Source: Notolepis coatsorum (taxonomy: Eukaryota > Chordata > Actinopteri > Aulopiformes > Paralepididae). From it: a DNA stretch of 64,000 nt. Where the stretch lies: contig OZ020586.1 in the NCBI GenBank assembly GCA_963971535.1, forward strand, positions 76,732,703 through 76,796,702. The letters run 5' to 3'. The translations under genes were made by a program, and so were the position numbers. Numbering within the stretch: position 1 is the first letter of the stretch; each line of letters begins with the position of its first letter. Under the pieces are notes generated by a model. That model was given only the letters and a program-made list of their open reading frames with translations, searched no databases and was not told where the DNA came from. Below are positions 36,360 to 51,410 of this stretch, piece after piece.

Positions 36360-39300
36360 GTTATCTTTAATCAACCTGTGTAATGTTAATCCACAACAGC
36401 GACTTTTGGTATATGACATATCAATAGAAATACATTTACAAAAATACAAATGAAATACATTTCAAATTAATTCCACAATTCTTTGCGATAGACTTATATC
36501 AATACACAAACAAATTTAAATGGATGACATTAGATCGGGTGTAGCTAATCTAAATAGTGTGCATCATTTTCAAAACTATATACTGTATTTTGAGAGTAAA
36601 TCAAGCATAATAAACATTCATGTTCTAATGAAGCCTGAGAAACCAAGTTTGCACTTCACCGCATAGGTCCTTGTGAATCGCTAATGTCTATTTTGTAGTT
36701 GTAAACAGTGATCCCCTCATTAAAGTGGCCAATATCTGAAGAGGGCAGTGATGGATGAAGTGTGATTGTTATTATATGTACTTAATAAGTATATAGGGTA
36801 TACAATGGAAGGAATTTGTATTTCTTTAGTCTAAGATAGTGATCCATAATCAGAAAATGTCCATATTATTTCAGCTGCTTCTGTTCTAAATACACAGATC
36901 GCTATAGTCTTGGACCGTTATTCATATTCCAATGGTCCCCCTTTATCACTTCCATTGTCCTGTTTAAAGATAGAAAATAAAATTTAAATAAACAAATGAA
37001 CATGACTGAGACCCAGTCTGGTACACATTAATAAACACATGAACAACATACTTCATGCATTTTCCTCTGGAGGGACTCAATACAGTATATTTCTTACTGC
37101 TAATCTGCGATTTTAGGCAATATAGTGTTGCTATAGAAACATGTTTAAGAAATCCAAAATCTCCCATGCTAACAAACTATTGTATGCAGCTCTACAGACT
37201 AGTGATATATAAGGAGCAACAGGGAGGCAGGCCATGACATGTTTTCAGGATTCATTCATTCATTCAAGTTGAATTTCACACATTCAAAAAAGGTTTGGTT
37301 TGAGCAAGTCTATATAGGAAAACAATTTACACGACAATAAAACTATAATATATTAAACCCAAGAGTATGGTAAGAGAGAGCTAAAAGTACAATCACCATC
37401 CATTGGTCCAGATAGGTTTGTTGGAAGTGGGCTGTTATGACGGCCATTGACCCCACCTCATCCAGATGAAAAGGCCCTCATCAACCTGGAATGCACACCT
37501 TGTAATGTTCTATTGTTCTGGCAGGACTTATATCCAGAAGTCTGGGACTCCATCACTCCAGGTCCACAGCTCCACTGAGTGAGGTTCTGATACCACTGTG
37601 TGTGACTTGACTCTACAACCAACAAGAAGCAGAACATGGCTGAGAACTTTGGAGCTCCCCTGCCTCTCCATGTGACACCCAACAGCACACAGAAAAAGAT
37701 GTTTGAGAATTGTAACACCCACCTGGCAATGATTGCCTTTGTCCTCCAAGACTCTCCAGGCAATATGCTCACCTTCTGTGAGGTAAGAACAAGCAAGCAA
37801 CATATTAAGTTTCATTTGACTTTAAAAATGTTGTGATGTGAAAGCAAAATGTCCTTCTAATGTCTGATGATGCCTAATTTTCAATGTAACTTCTTTTGCA
37901 GTTGCTGGGAAATTTGGAAGCATTGATCTCAGGAAACAGAAAAGGCCTTGATGCCAAAATTAGAGTCTGCTTGTCGACCAACAAATGTTTTGTCAAGGTA
38001 AATGGAAAAAATCTTTATATCTCATTGATCATGATCACTAATTTAGTTGAACCAACATAGTTTTGGGTTAAAGATGAATTCTAACTTGTGTGTTCAATTG
38101 TTTCCAGATTCCATCAAATCCAGAAAAACCAAACAGTAAGAAAAACTACTGGAAGCTTGACCACAGTCAAATTACAGGGAAGATGGTGCGTCGTCACTTC
38201 AAGGGAATTCTGGACTGGTTCCCTGAGTTGGTCTCCAAAGTTATGGAGGCAGTCAGACCATCAGAGCACTACACTACTCTCCACTCCCCTGAACCTGCAG
38301 CCTACAGAGATGTTCAGATTAAATGTGAGGTGAAGTTCAGCAGTCCTTTTTCCATCGAATCCCTCCTGAAGAAAGACAGTCCCTCTGGCCTGGGCTCCAA
38401 GCCCTCTCCTCTGTTGGGCATTTCCAGCCTGCCAGTCAGAGTAGAACAGCAGCCTTGGTGCTCAGAGAAAGGAGTTGGAACAAAGAGGAAGTTCAGCTGG
38501 GACGCTCCACCAGTGGAGATGCACATTCTTCAACCGGCAGGTAGAAGTTATGCCATCTACCCAGCAGGGGGCAGTGTGGACCATGGACTCAGTGGTTCTG
38601 GAAACAGGCCAGTCAAGAGGATTCGTATGTGTGCTGAGCCCTCAACCCTGATCTACACAAGACCCAGTGTTGCTCCTTATTTTACCAGCCGTCAGAACGG
38701 TTATGTCAATTATCCTCTACCAATACATTTACAGATTACAATATTTTGATAATGGTTAATATTTTGATAAAAGGTAATTTACTGTATTTGTATGGTATTT
38801 ACATACTTAAAGTAGAAAAACAAAAGTAATCTCTAAAATAATACAGTGAAATTCAATTTTTTTAATTTGATTTATTTTTACAGATTTTTTTACCTGAAAC
38901 ACTGGAGAATAACTGCTTCATTTTACTTAGTTTCTTCGGTAGTAATGATATACTGTTGTATTACATTACATCATATATTTATGAATGATGTTGACAGATG
39001 GATGGCTGTATTACTGAGAATGTAATGAAAGCATAACTCGAAGTGCTTTACAATGAAATAACTGCATATCTTTTTTCAGTATGGGAGAAAAAGTCTAATA
39101 ATGCTTTTTACAAAATTATGCACATCATTCCTGATGAGACTGCTCAATTTGAGGTATTACCAGTGACTGTGGTGCAAAAACTCTGGAGTTTGGGAAGGAC
39201 AGACGGATGATAGTCGCAGCAAAAAATAGACATGTTGGCTAAACCAATTGAATTTGAAGAGTTGTTTCTGCCTCTATTGCATTATATTGCAAGGGAGTTT

Positions 39301-39933
39301 AATGGCATTATCGCATTCTGCAAAAACAAGTAGCCTATCAGAGGATATGGATGAGGTCAAGCTATGATTCCAAACATTCCAATGTTATAGTCCCGTGAAA
39401 TACCGTCCTTGCCGAACTCAATGCCATAGATTCATCATTCAGCCCATTTTACCAGAGGCAATGATGTTTAGATCAAGGTGAAAATCATTGGAATGTGGGC
39501 ACGGCCTGTACAGCAATACTCTAGTTTTAAATGCAAATGTGTAATTCACACCTGCCCTCATGTTAACTAAATGTAGCCCCAATAGCTTCATCATTCAACA
39601 CATTTGATCTGAGACAATGAAGTTTAGATGGGGTGAAAATCACTGGAATGTGGGCCAAACCATAGTAACACACAGATTTTGGTTCAACTGATATCAGGCT
39701 AAGGTTCACTCAAACTAGATTTTTATCTCAAATGTGATATCCCCAATGCATATAATTTAACATTGAAACATTTTCTTCTTTGAATTTGAAATATTGTGTA
39801 ACGTTACCGTTATCTAATTAGTAACTGGCAACTGCAGATGTCTGCCCCATGTCTATACCCCACAATGCAAAGTGTCTAACGCTATAGCTTAATTGTAGAT
39901 TCTAAACATAATGAGGTAACGCAGCTACCAAAT
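36360..39933. repeat. array unit U7, short class (3574 bp)
   Basis: Start signature AATCAACCTGTG as in U6. One private change, GATTTATTTTTACAG for GATTTCTTTTTACAG, lies near 38872 in the MITE right arm. Confidence 0.95.
37636..38749 (+). CDS. FoxH1-like forkhead protein, plus class, copy U7
   Basis: Exons 37636-37782, 37902-37997 and 38108-38749; 294 aa, same predicted protein as U5 and U6. Splice sites unchanged; TATA-like box at 37206-37212. Confidence 0.72.
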
Positions 39934-42900
39934 GTTATCTTTAATCAACCTGTGTAATGTTAATCCACAACAGCGACTTTTGGTATATGACATATCAATA
40001 GAAATACATTTACAAAAATACAAATGAAATACATTTCAAATTAATTCCACAATTCTTTGCGATAGACTTATATCAATACACAAACAAATTTAAATGGATG
40101 ACATTAGATCGGGTGTAGCTAATCTAAATAGTGTGCATCATTTTCAAAACTATATACTGTATTTTGAGAGTAAATCAAGCATAATAAACATTCATGTTCT
40201 AATGAAGCCTGAGAAACCAAGTTTGCACTTCACCGCATAGGTCCTTGTGAATCGCTAATGTCTATTTTGTAGTTGTAAACAGTGATCCCCTCATTAAAGT
40301 GGCCAATATCTGAAGAGGGCAGTGATGGATGAAGTGTGATTGTTATTATATGTACTTAATAAGTATATAGGGTATACAATGGAAGGAATTTGTATTTCTT
40401 TAGTCTAAGATAGTGATCCATAATCAGAAAATGTCCATATTATTTCAGCTGCTTCTGTTCTAAATACACAGATCGCTATAGTCTTGGACCGTTATTCATA
40501 TTCCAATGGTCCCCCTTTATCACTTCCATTGTCCTGTTTAAAGATAGAAAATAAAATTTAAATAAACAAATGAACATGACTGAGACCCAGTCTGGTACAC
40601 ATTAATAAACACATGAACAACATACTTCATGCATTTTCCTCTGGAGGGACTCAATACAGTATATTTCTTACTGCTAATCTGCGATTTTAGGCAATATAGT
40701 GTTGCTATAGAAACATGTTTAAGAAATCCAAAATCTCCCATGCTAACAAACTATTGTATGCAGCTCTACAGACTAGTGATATATAAGGAGCAACAGGGAG
40801 GCAGGCCATGACATGTTTTCAGGATTCATTCATTCATTCAAGTTGAATTTCACACATTCAAAAAAGGTTTGGTTTGAGCAAGTCTATATAGGAAAACAAT
40901 TTACACGACAATAAAACTATAATATATTAAACCCAAGAGTATGGTAAGAGAGAGCTAAAAGTACAATCACCATCCATTGGTCCAGATAGGTTTGTTGGAA
41001 GTGGGCTGTTATGACGGCCATTGACCCCACCTCATCCAGATGAAAAGGCCCTCATCAACCTGGAATGCACACCTTGTAATGTTCTATTGTTCTGGCAGGA
41101 CTTATATCCAGAAGTCTGGGACTCCATCACTCCAGGTCCACAGCTCCACTGAGTGAGGTTCTGATACCACTGTGTGTGACTTGACTCTACAACCAACAAG
41201 AAGCAGAACATGGCTGAGAACTTTGGAGCTCCCCTGCCTCTCCATGTGACACCCAACAGCACACAGAAAAAGATATTTGAGAATTGTAACACCCACCTGG
41301 CAATGATTGCCTTTGTCCTCCAAGACTCTCCAGGCAATATGCTCACCTTCTGTGAGGTAAGAACAAGCAAGCAACATATTAAGTTTCATTTGACTTTAAA
41401 AATGTTGTGATGTGAAAGCAAAATGTCCTTCTAATGTCTGATGATGCCTAATTTTCAATGTAACTTCTTTTGCAGTTGCTGGGAAATTTGGAAGCATTGA
41501 TCTCAGGAAACAGAAAAGGCCTTGATGCCAAAATTAGAGTCTGCTTGTCGACCAACAAATGTTTTGTCAAGGTAAATGGAAAAAATCTTTATATCTCATT
41601 GATCATGATCACTAATTTAGTTGAACCAACATAGTTTTGGGTTAAAGATGAATTCTAACTTGTGTGTTCAATTGTTTCCAGATTCCATCAAATCCAGAAA
41701 AACCAAACAGTAAGAAAAACTACTGGAAGCTTGACCACAGTCAAATTACAGGGAAGATGGTGCGTCGTCACTTCAAGGGAATTCTGGACTGGTTCCCTGA
41801 GTTGGTCTCCAAAGTTATGGAGGCAGTCAGACCATCAGAGCACTACACTACTCTCCACTCCCCTGAACCTGCAGCCTACAGAGATGTTCAGATTAAATGT
41901 GAGGTGAAGTTCAGCAGTCCTTTTTCCATCGAATCCCTCCTGAAGAAAGACAGTCCCTCTGGCCTGGGCTCCAAGCCCTCTCCTCTGTTGGGCATTTCCA
42001 GCCTGCCAGTCAGAGTAGAACAGCAGCCTTGGTGCTCAGAGAAAGGAGTTGGAACAAAGAGGAAGTTCAGCTGGGACGCTCCACCAGTGGAGATGCACAT
42101 TCTTCAACCGGCAGGTAGAAGTTATGCCATCTACCCAGCAGGGGGCAGTGTGGACCATGGACTCAGTGGTTCTGGAAACAGGCCAGTCAAGAGGATTCGT
42201 ATGTGTGCTGAGCCCTCAACCCTGATCTACACAAGACCCAGTGTTGCTCCTTATTTTACCAGCCGTCAGAACGGTTATGTCAATTATCCTCTACCAATAC
42301 ATTTACAGATTACAATATTTTGATAATGGTTAATATTTTGATAAAAGGTAATTTACTGTATTTGTATGGTATTTACATACTTAAAGTAGAAAAACAAAAG
42401 TAATCTCTAAAATAATACAGTGAAATTCCATTTTTTTAATTTGATTTCTTTTTACAGATTTTTTTACCTGAAACACTGGAGAATAACTGCTTCATTTTAC
42501 TTAGTTTCTTCGGTAGTAATGATATACTGTTGTATTACATTACATCATATATTTATGAATGATGTTGACAGATGGATGGCTGTATTACTGAGAATGTAAT
42601 GAAAGCATAACTCGAAGTGCTTTACAATGAAATAACTGCATATCTTTTTTCAGTATGGGAGAAAAAGTCTAATAATGCTTTTTACAAAATTATGCACATC
42701 ATTCCTGATGAGACTGCTCAATTTGAGGTATTACCAGTGACTGTGGTGCAAAAACTCTGGAGTTTGGGAAGGACAGACGGATGATAGTCGCAGCAAAAAA
42801 TAGACATGTTGGCTAAACCAATTGAATTTGAAGAGTTGTTTCTGCCTCTATTGCATTATATTGCAAGGGAGTTTAATGGCATTATCGCATTCTGCAAAAA

Positions 42901-43507
42901 CAAGTAGCCTATCAGAGGATATGGATGAGGTCAAGCTATGATTCCAAACATTCCAATGTTATAGTCCCGTGAAATACCGTCCTTGCCGAACTCAATGCCA
43001 TAGATTCATCATTCAGCCCATTTTACCAGAGGCAATGACGTTTAGATCAAGGTGAAAATCATTGGAATGTGGGCACGGCCTGTACAGCAATACTCTAGTT
43101 TTAAATGCAAATGTATAATTCACACCTGCCCTCATGTTAACTAAATGTAGCCCCAATAGCTTCATCATTCAATACATTTGATCTGAGACAATGAAGTTTA
43201 GATGGGGTGAAAATCACTGGAATGTGGGCCAAACCATAGTAACACACAGATTTTGGTTCAACTGATATCAGGCTAAGGTTCACTCAAACTAGATTTTTAT
43301 CTCAAATGTGATATCCCCAATGCATATAATTTAACATTGAAACATTTTCTTATTTGAATTTGAAATATTGTGTAACGTTACCGTTATCTAATTAGTAACT
43401 GGCAACTGCAGATGTCTGCCCCATGTCTATACCCCACAATGCAAAGTGTCTAACGCTATAGCTTAATTGTAGATTCTAAACATAATGAGGTAACGCAGCT
43501 ACCAAAT
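39934..43507. repeat. array unit U8, mosaic short unit (3574 bp)
   Basis: The left part has the U6-like signature (CAACCTGTG, AAATGGATGAC). From about 42429 to the unit end it carries the variants of U4 (CCATTTTTTT, CAATGACGTTT, AATGTATAATTC, CAATACATTTG, TTCTTATTTG) instead of those of other short units. Confidence 0.95.
41210..42323 (+). CDS. FoxH1-like forkhead protein, plus class, copy U8
   Basis: Exons 41210-41356, 41476-41571 and 41682-42323; 294 aa. The only coding difference from U5 is M22I (ATATTT for ATGTTT) just before the forkhead domain. Everything else, including the tail, is the same. Confidence 0.72.
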
Positions 43508-46500
43508 GTTATCTTTAATCAAAGTGTGTAATGTTAATCCACAACAGCGACTTTTGGTATATGACATATCAATAGAAATACATTTACAAAAATACAAATG
43601 AAATACATTTCAAATTAATTCCACAATTCTTTGCGATAGACTTATATCAATACACAAACAAATTTAAATTGATGACATTAGATCGGGTGTAGCTAATCTA
43701 AATAGTGTGCATCATTTTCAAAACTATATACTGTATTTTGAGAGTAAATCAAGCATAATAAACATTCATGTTCTAATGAAGCCTGAGAAACCAAGTTTGC
43801 ACTTCACCGCATAGGTCCTTGTGAATCGCTAATGTCTATTTTGTAGTTGTAAACAGTGATCCCCTCATTAAAGTGGCCAATATCTGAAGAGGGCAGTGAT
43901 GGATGAAGTGTGATTGTTATTATATGTACTTAATAAGTATATAGGGTATACAATGGAAGGAATTTGTATTTCTTTAGTCTAAGATAGTGATCCATAATCA
44001 GAAAATGTCCATATTATTTCAGCTGCTTCTGTTCTAAATACACAGATCGCTATAGTCTTGGACCGTTATTCATATTCCAATGGTCCCCCTTTATCACTTC
44101 CATTGTCCTGTTTAAAGATAGAAAATACAATTTAAATAAACAAATGAACATGACTGAGACCCAGTCTGGTACACATTAATAAACACATGAACAACATACT
44201 TCATGCATTTTCCTCTGGAGGGACTCAATACAGTATATTTCTTACTGCTAATCTGCGATTTTAGGCAATATAGTGTTGCTATAGAAACATGTTTAAGAAA
44301 TCCAAAATCTCCCATGCTAACAAACTATTGTATGCAGCTCTACAGACTAGTGATATATAAGGAGCAACAGGGAGGCAGGCCATGACATGTTTTCAGGATT
44401 CATTCATTCATTCAAGTTGAATTTCACACATTCAAAAAAGGTTTGGTTTGAGCAAGTCTATATAGGAAAACAATTTACACGACAATAAAACTATAATATA
44501 TTAAACCCAAGAGTATGGTAAGAGAGAGCTAAAAGTACAATCACCATCCATTGGTCCAGATAGGTTTGTTGGAAGTGGGCTGTTATGACGGCCATTGACC
44601 CCACCTCATCCAGATGAAAAGGCCCTCATCAACCTGGAATGCACACCTTGTAATGTTCTATTGTTCTGGCAGGACTTATATCCAGAAGTCTGGGACTCCA
44701 TCACTCCAGGTCCACAGCTCCACTGAGTGAGGTTCTGATACCACTGTGTGTGACTTGACTCTACAACCAACAAGAAGCAGAACATGGCTGAGAACTTTGG
44801 AGCTCCCCTGCCTCTCCATGTGACACCCAACAGCACACAGAAAAAGATGTTTGAGAATTGTAACACCCACCTGGCAATGATTGCCTTTGTCCTCCAAGAC
44901 TCTCCAGGCAATATGCTCACCTTCTGTGAGGTAAGAACAAGCAAGCAACATATTAAGTTTCATTTGACTTTAAAAATGTTGTGATGTGAAAGCAAAATGT
45001 CCTTCTAATGTCTGATGATGCCTAATTTTCAATGTAACTTCTTTTGCAGTTGCTGGGAAATTTGGAAGCATTGATCTCAGGAAACAGAAAAGGCCTTGAT
45101 GCCAAAATTAGAGTCTGCTTGTCGACCAACAAATGTTTTGTCAAGGTAAATGGAAAAAATCTTTATATCTCATTGATCATGATCACTAATTTAGTTGAAC
45201 CAACATAGTTTTGGGTTAAAGATGAATTCTAACTTGTGTGTTCAATTGTTTCCAGATTCCATCAAATCCAGAAAAACCAAACAGTAAGAAAAACTACTGG
45301 AAGCTTGACCACAGTCAAATTACAGGGAAGATGGTGCGTCGTCACTTCAAGGGAATTCTGGACTGGTTCCCTGAGTTGGTCTCCAAAGTTATGGAGGCAG
45401 TCAGACCATCAGAGCACTACACTACTCTCCACTCCCCTGAACCTGCAGCCTACAGAGATGTTCAGATTAAATGTGAGGTGAAGTTCAGCAGTCCTTTTTC
45501 CATCGAATCCCTCCTGAAGAAAGACAGTCCCTCTGGCCTGGGCTCCAAGCCCTCTCCTCTGTTGGGCATTTCCAGCCTGCCAGTCAGAGTAGAACAGCAG
45601 CCTTGGTGCTCAGAGAAAGGAGTTGGAACAAAGAGGAAGTTCAGCTGGGACGCTCCACCAGTGGAGATGCACATTCTTCAACCGGCAGGTAGAAGTTATG
45701 CCATCTACCCAGCAGGGGGCAGTGTGGACCATGGACTCAGTGGTTCTGGAAACAGGCCAGTCAAGAGGATTCGTATGTGTGCTGAGCCCTCAACCCTGAT
45801 CTACACAAGACCCAGTGTTGCTCCTTATTTTACCAGCCGTCAGAACGGTTATGTCAATTATCCTCTACCAATACATTTACAGATTACAATATTTTGATAA
45901 TGGTTAATATTTTGATAAAAGGTAATTTACTGTATTTGTATGGTATTTACATACTTAAAGTAGAAAAACAAAAGTAATCTCTAAAATAATACAGTGAAAT
46001 TCAATTTTTTTAATTTGATTTCTTTTTACAGATTTTTTTACCTGAAACACTGGAGAATAACTGCTTCATTTTACTTAGTTTCTTCGGTAGTAATGATATA
46101 CTGTTGTATTACATTACATCATATATTTATGAATGATGTTGACAGATGGATGGCTGTATTACTGAGAATGTAATGAAAGCATAACTCGAAGTGCTTTACA
46201 ATGAAATAACTGCATATCTTTTTTCAGTATGGGAGAAAAAGTCTAATAATGCTTTTTACAAAATTATGCACATCATTCCTGATGAGACTGCTCAATTTGA
46301 GGTATTACCAGTGACTGTGGTGCAAAAACTCTGGAGTTTGGGAAGGACAGACGGATGATAGTCGCAGCAAAAAATAGACATGTTGGCTAAACCAATTGAA
46401 TTTGAAGAGTTGTTTCTGCCTCTATTGCATTATATTGCAAGGGAGTTTAATGGCATTATCGCATTCTGCAAAAACAAGTAGCCTATCAGAGGATATGGAT

Positions 46501-47081
46501 GAGGTCAAGCTATGATTCCAAACATTCCAATGTTATAGTCCCGTGAAATACCGTCCTTGCCGAACTCAATGCCATAGATTCATCATTCAGCCCATTTTAC
46601 CAGAGGCAATGATGTTTAGATCAAGGTGAAAATCATTGGAATGTGGGCACGGCCTGTACAGCAATACTCTAGTTTTAAATGCAAATGTGTAATTCACACC
46701 TGCCCTCATGTTAACTAAATGTAGCCCCAATAGCTTCATCATTCAACACATTTGATCTGAGACAATGAAGTTTAGATGGGGTGAAAATCACTGGAATGTG
46801 GGCCAAACCATAGTAACACACAGATTTTGGTTCAACTGATATCAGGCTAAGGTTCACTCAAACTAGATTTTTATCTCAAATGTGATATCCCCAATGCATA
46901 TAATTTAACATTGAAACATTTTCTTCTTTGAATTTGAAATATTGTGTAACGTTACCGTTATCTAATTAGTAACTGGCAACTGCAGATGTCTGCCCCATGT
47001 CTATACCCCACAATGCAAAGTGTCTAACGCTATAGCTTAATTGTAGATTCTAAACATAATGAGGTAACGCAGCTACCAAAT
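43508..47081. repeat. array unit U9, short unit with U5-like start (3574 bp)
   Basis: Starts AATCAAAGTGTG with AAATTGATGAC near 43666, like U5 and unlike its neighbours U6-U8 and U10. It has a private A-to-C change in AAAATACAATTT near 44127. Confidence 0.95.
44784..45897 (+). CDS. FoxH1-like forkhead protein, plus class, copy U9
   Basis: Exons 44784-44930, 45050-45145 and 45256-45897; 294 aa, predicted protein same as U5. TATA-like box at 44354-44360. Confidence 0.72.
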
Positions 47082-50000
47082 GTTATCTTTAATCAACCTG
47101 TGTAATGTTAATCCACAACAGCGACTTTTGGTATATGACATATCAATAGAAATACATTTACAAAAATACAAATGAAATACATTTCAAATTAATTCCACAA
47201 TTCTTTGCGATAGACTTATATCAATACACAAACAAATTTAAATGGATGACATTAGATCGGGTGTAGCTAATCTAAATAGTGTGCATCATTTTCAAAACTA
47301 TATACTGTATTTTGAGAGTAAATCAAGCATAATAAACATTCATGTTCTAATGAAGCCTGAGAAACCAAGTTTGCACTTCACCGCATAGGTCCTTGTGAAT
47401 CGCTAATGTCTATTTTGTAGTTGTAAACAGTGATCCCCTCATTAAAGTGGCCAATATCTGAAGAGGGCAGTGATGGATGAAGTGTGATTGTTATTATATG
47501 TACTTAATAAGTATATAGGGTATACAATGGAAGGAATTTGTATTTCTTTAGTCTAAGATAGTGATCCATAATCAGAAAATGTCCATATTATTTCAGCTGC
47601 TTCTGTTCTAAATACACAGATCGCTATAGTCTTGGACCGTTATTCATATTCCAATGGTCCCCCTTTATCACTTCCATTGTCCTGTTTAAAGATAGAAAAT
47701 AAAATTTAAATAAACAAATGAACATGACTGAGACCCAGTCTGGTACACATTAATAAACACATGAACAACATACTTCATGCATTTTCCTCTGGAGGGACTC
47801 AATACAGTATATTTCTTACTGCTAATCTGCGATTTTAGGCAATATAGTGTTGCTATAGAAACATGTTTAAGAAATCCAAAATCTCCCATGCTAACAAACT
47901 ATTGTATGCAGCTCTACAGACTAGTGATATATAAGGAGCAACAGGGAGGCAGGCCATGACATGTTTTCAGGATTCATTCATTCATTCAAGTTGAATTTCA
48001 CACATTCAAAAAAGGTTTGGTTTGAGCAAGTCTATATAGGAAAACAATTTACACGACAATAAAACTATAATATATTAAACCCAAGAGTATGGTAAGAGAG
48101 AGCTAAAAGTACAATCACCATCCATTGGTCCAGATAGGTTTGTTGGAAGTGGGCTGTTATGACGGCCATTGACCCCACCTCATCCAGATGAAAAGGCCCT
48201 CATCAACCTGGAATGCACACCTTGTAATGTTCTATTGTTCTGGCAGGACTTATATCCAGAAGTCTGGGACTCCATCACTCCAGGTCCACAGCTCCACTGA
48301 GTGAGGTTCTGATACCACTGTGTGTGACTTGACTCTACAACCAACAAGAAGCAGAACATGGCTGAGAACTTTGGAGCTCCCCTGCCTCTCCATGTGACAC
48401 CCAACAGCACACAGAAAAAGATGTTTGAGAATTGTAACACCCACCTGGCAATGATTGCCTTTGTCCTCCAAGACTCTCCAGGCAATATGCTCACCTTCTG
48501 TGAGGTAAGAACAAGCAAGCAACATATTAAGTTTCATTTGACTTTAAAAATGTTGTGATGTGAAAGCAAAATGTCCTTCTAATGTCTGATGATGCCTAAT
48601 TTTCAATGTAACTTCTTTTGCAGTTGCTGGGAAATTTGGAAGCATTGATCTCAGGAAACAGAAAAGGCCTTGATGCCAAAATTAGAGTCTGCTTGTCGAC
48701 CAACAAATGTTTTGTCAAGGTAAATGGAAAAAATCTTTATATCTCATTGATAATGATCACTAATTTAGTTGAACCAACATAGTTTTGGGTTAAAGATGAA
48801 TTCTAACTTGTGTGTTCAATTGTTTCCAGATTCCATCAAATCCAGAAAAACCAAACAGTAAGAAAAACTACTGGAAGCTTGACCACAGTCAAATTACAGG
48901 GAAGATGGTGCGTCGTCACTTCAAGGGAATTCTGGACTGGTTCCCTGAGTTGGTCTCCAAAGTTATGGAGGCAGTCAGACCATCAGAGCACTACACTACT
49001 CTCCACTCCCCTGAACCTGCAGCCTACAGAGATGTTCAGATTAAATGTGAGGTGAAGTTCAGCAGTCCTTTTTCCATCGAATCCCTCCTGAAGAAAGACA
49101 GTCCCTCTGGCCTGGGCTCCAAGCCCTCTCCTCTGTTGGGCATTTCCAGCCTGCCAGTCAGAGTAGAACAGCAGCCTTGGTGCTCAGAGAAAGGAGTTGG
49201 AACAAAGAGGAAGTTCAGCTGGGACGCTCCACCAGTGGAGATGCACATTCTTCAACCGGCAGGTAGAAGTTATGCCATCTACCCAGCAGGGGGCAGTGTG
49301 GACCATGGACTCAGTGGTTCTGGAAACAGGCCAGTCAAGAGGATTCGTATGTGTGCTGAGCCCTCAACCCTGATCTACACAAGACCCAGTGTTGCTCCTT
49401 ATTTTACCAGCCGTCAGAACGGTTATGTCAATTATCCTCTACCAATACATTTACAGATTACAATATTTTGATAATGGTTAATATTTTGATAAAAGGTAAT
49501 TTACTGTATTTGTATGGTATTTACATACTTAAAGTAGAAAAACAAAAGTAATCTCTAAAATAATACAGTGAAATTCAATTTTTTTAATTTGATTTCTTTT
49601 TACAGATTTTTTTACCTGAAACACTGGAGAATAACTGCTTCATTTTACTTAGTTTCTTCGGTAGTAATGATATACTGTTGTATTACATTACATCATATAT
49701 TTATGAATGATGTTGACAGATGGATGGCTGTATTACTGAGAATGTAATGAAAGCATAACTCGAAGTGCTTTACAATGAAATAACTGCATATCTTTTTTCA
49801 GTATGGGAGAAAAAGTCTAATAATGCTTTTTACAAAATTATGCACATCATTCCTGATGAGACTGCTCAATTTGAGGTATTACCAGTGACTGTGGTGCAAA
49901 AACTCTGGAGTTTGGGAAGGACAGACGGATGATAGTCGCAGCAAAAAATAGACATGTTGGCTAAACCAATTGAATTTGAAGAGTTGTTTCTGCCTCTATT

Positions 50001-50655
50001 GCATTATATTGCAAGGGAGTTTAATGGCATTATCGCATTCTGCAAAAACAAGTAGCCTATCAGAGGATATGGATGAGGTCAAGCTATGATTCCAAACATT
50101 CCAATGTTATAGTCCCGTGAAATACCGTCCTTGCCGAACTCAATGCCATAGATTCATCATTCAGCCCATTTTACCAGAGGCAATGATGTTTAGATCAAGG
50201 TGAAAATCATTGGAATGTGGGCACGGCCTGTACAGCAATACTCTAGTTTTAAATGCAAATGTGTAATTCACACCTGCCCTCATGTTAACTAAATGTAGCC
50301 CCAATAGCTTCATCATTCAACACATTTGATCTGAGACAATGAAGTTTAGATGGGGTGAAAATCACTGGAATGTGGGCCAAACCATAGTAACACACAGATT
50401 TTGGTTCAACTGATATCAGGCTAAGGTTCACTCAAACTAGATTTTTATCTCAAATGTGATATCCCCAATGCATATAATTTAACATTGAAACATTTTCTTC
50501 TTTGAATTTGAAATATTGTGTAACGTTACCGTTATCTAATTAGTAACTGGCAACTGCAGATGTCTGCCCCATGTCTATACCCCACAATGCAAAGTGTCTA
50601 ACGCTATAGCTTAATTGTAGATTCTAAACATAATGAGGTAACGCAGCTACCAAAT
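47082..50655. repeat. array unit U10, short class (3574 bp)
   Basis: U6-like start signature (AATCAACCTGTG). One private change in intron 2 of the gene (TTGATAATGATC near 48750). Spacers otherwise unremarkable. Confidence 0.95.
48358..49471 (+). CDS. FoxH1-like forkhead protein, plus class, copy U10
   Basis: Exons 48358-48504, 48624-48719 and 48830-49471; 294 aa, predicted protein same as U5. This is the last intact gene before the retroviral insertion, whose 5' LTR begins about 1.6 kb after the stop codon. Confidence 0.72.
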
Positions 50656-51088
50656 GTTATCTTTAATCAAAGTGTGTAATGTTAATCCACAACAGCGACT
50701 TTTGGTATATGACATATCAATAGAAATACATTTACAAAAATACAAATGAAATACATTTCAAATTAATTCCACAATTCTTTGCGATAGACTTATATCAATA
50801 CACAAACAAATTTAAATTGATGACATTAGATCGGGTGTAGCTAATCTAAATAGTGTGCATCATTTTCAAAACTATATACTGTATTTTGAGAGTAAATCAA
50901 GCATAATAAACATTCATGTTCTAATGAAGCCTGAGAAACCAAGTTTGCACTTCACCGCATAGGTCCTTGTGAATCGCTAATGTCTATTTTGTAGTTGTAA
51001 ACAGTGATCCCCTCATTAAAGTGGCCAATATCTGAAGAGGGCAGTGATGGATGAAGTGTGATTGTTATTATATGTACTTAATAAGTAT

Positions 51089-51092
51089 ATAG
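51089..51092. repeat. target-site duplication, left copy (ATAG)
   Basis: ATAG before the 5' LTR is the native unit sequence (TATATAGGGTATAC in other units). The right copy at 59161-59164 reads TTAG, one mismatch. Unit spacing requires exactly 4 duplicated bases. Confidence 0.75.
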
Positions 51093-51284
51093 TGTTGGGG
51101 AAAATGTGTATGAGGTGGACTAGTTTAATATAGGTCAACTAGCAGTGCTGAAAGACGGTCTGGCTGACGTTCTTAAAACAATTTGGAACAGATGGACATT
51201 TCAGTACGGCATGTTGTGTGCTGGTAATCTCGGACATTGTATGCTTTCATATCTTGTTCTTTTCTCTCTTTCACACAGGCACAG

Positions 51285-51410
51285 CACACACACACAGACA
51301 CACGGACATACACACCGACACACACACACACACACACATTCCCTGTGACACAATACACACATACAATACACATACGTCTGTACGCAGACGCACGCACACA
51401 CAGACACACA

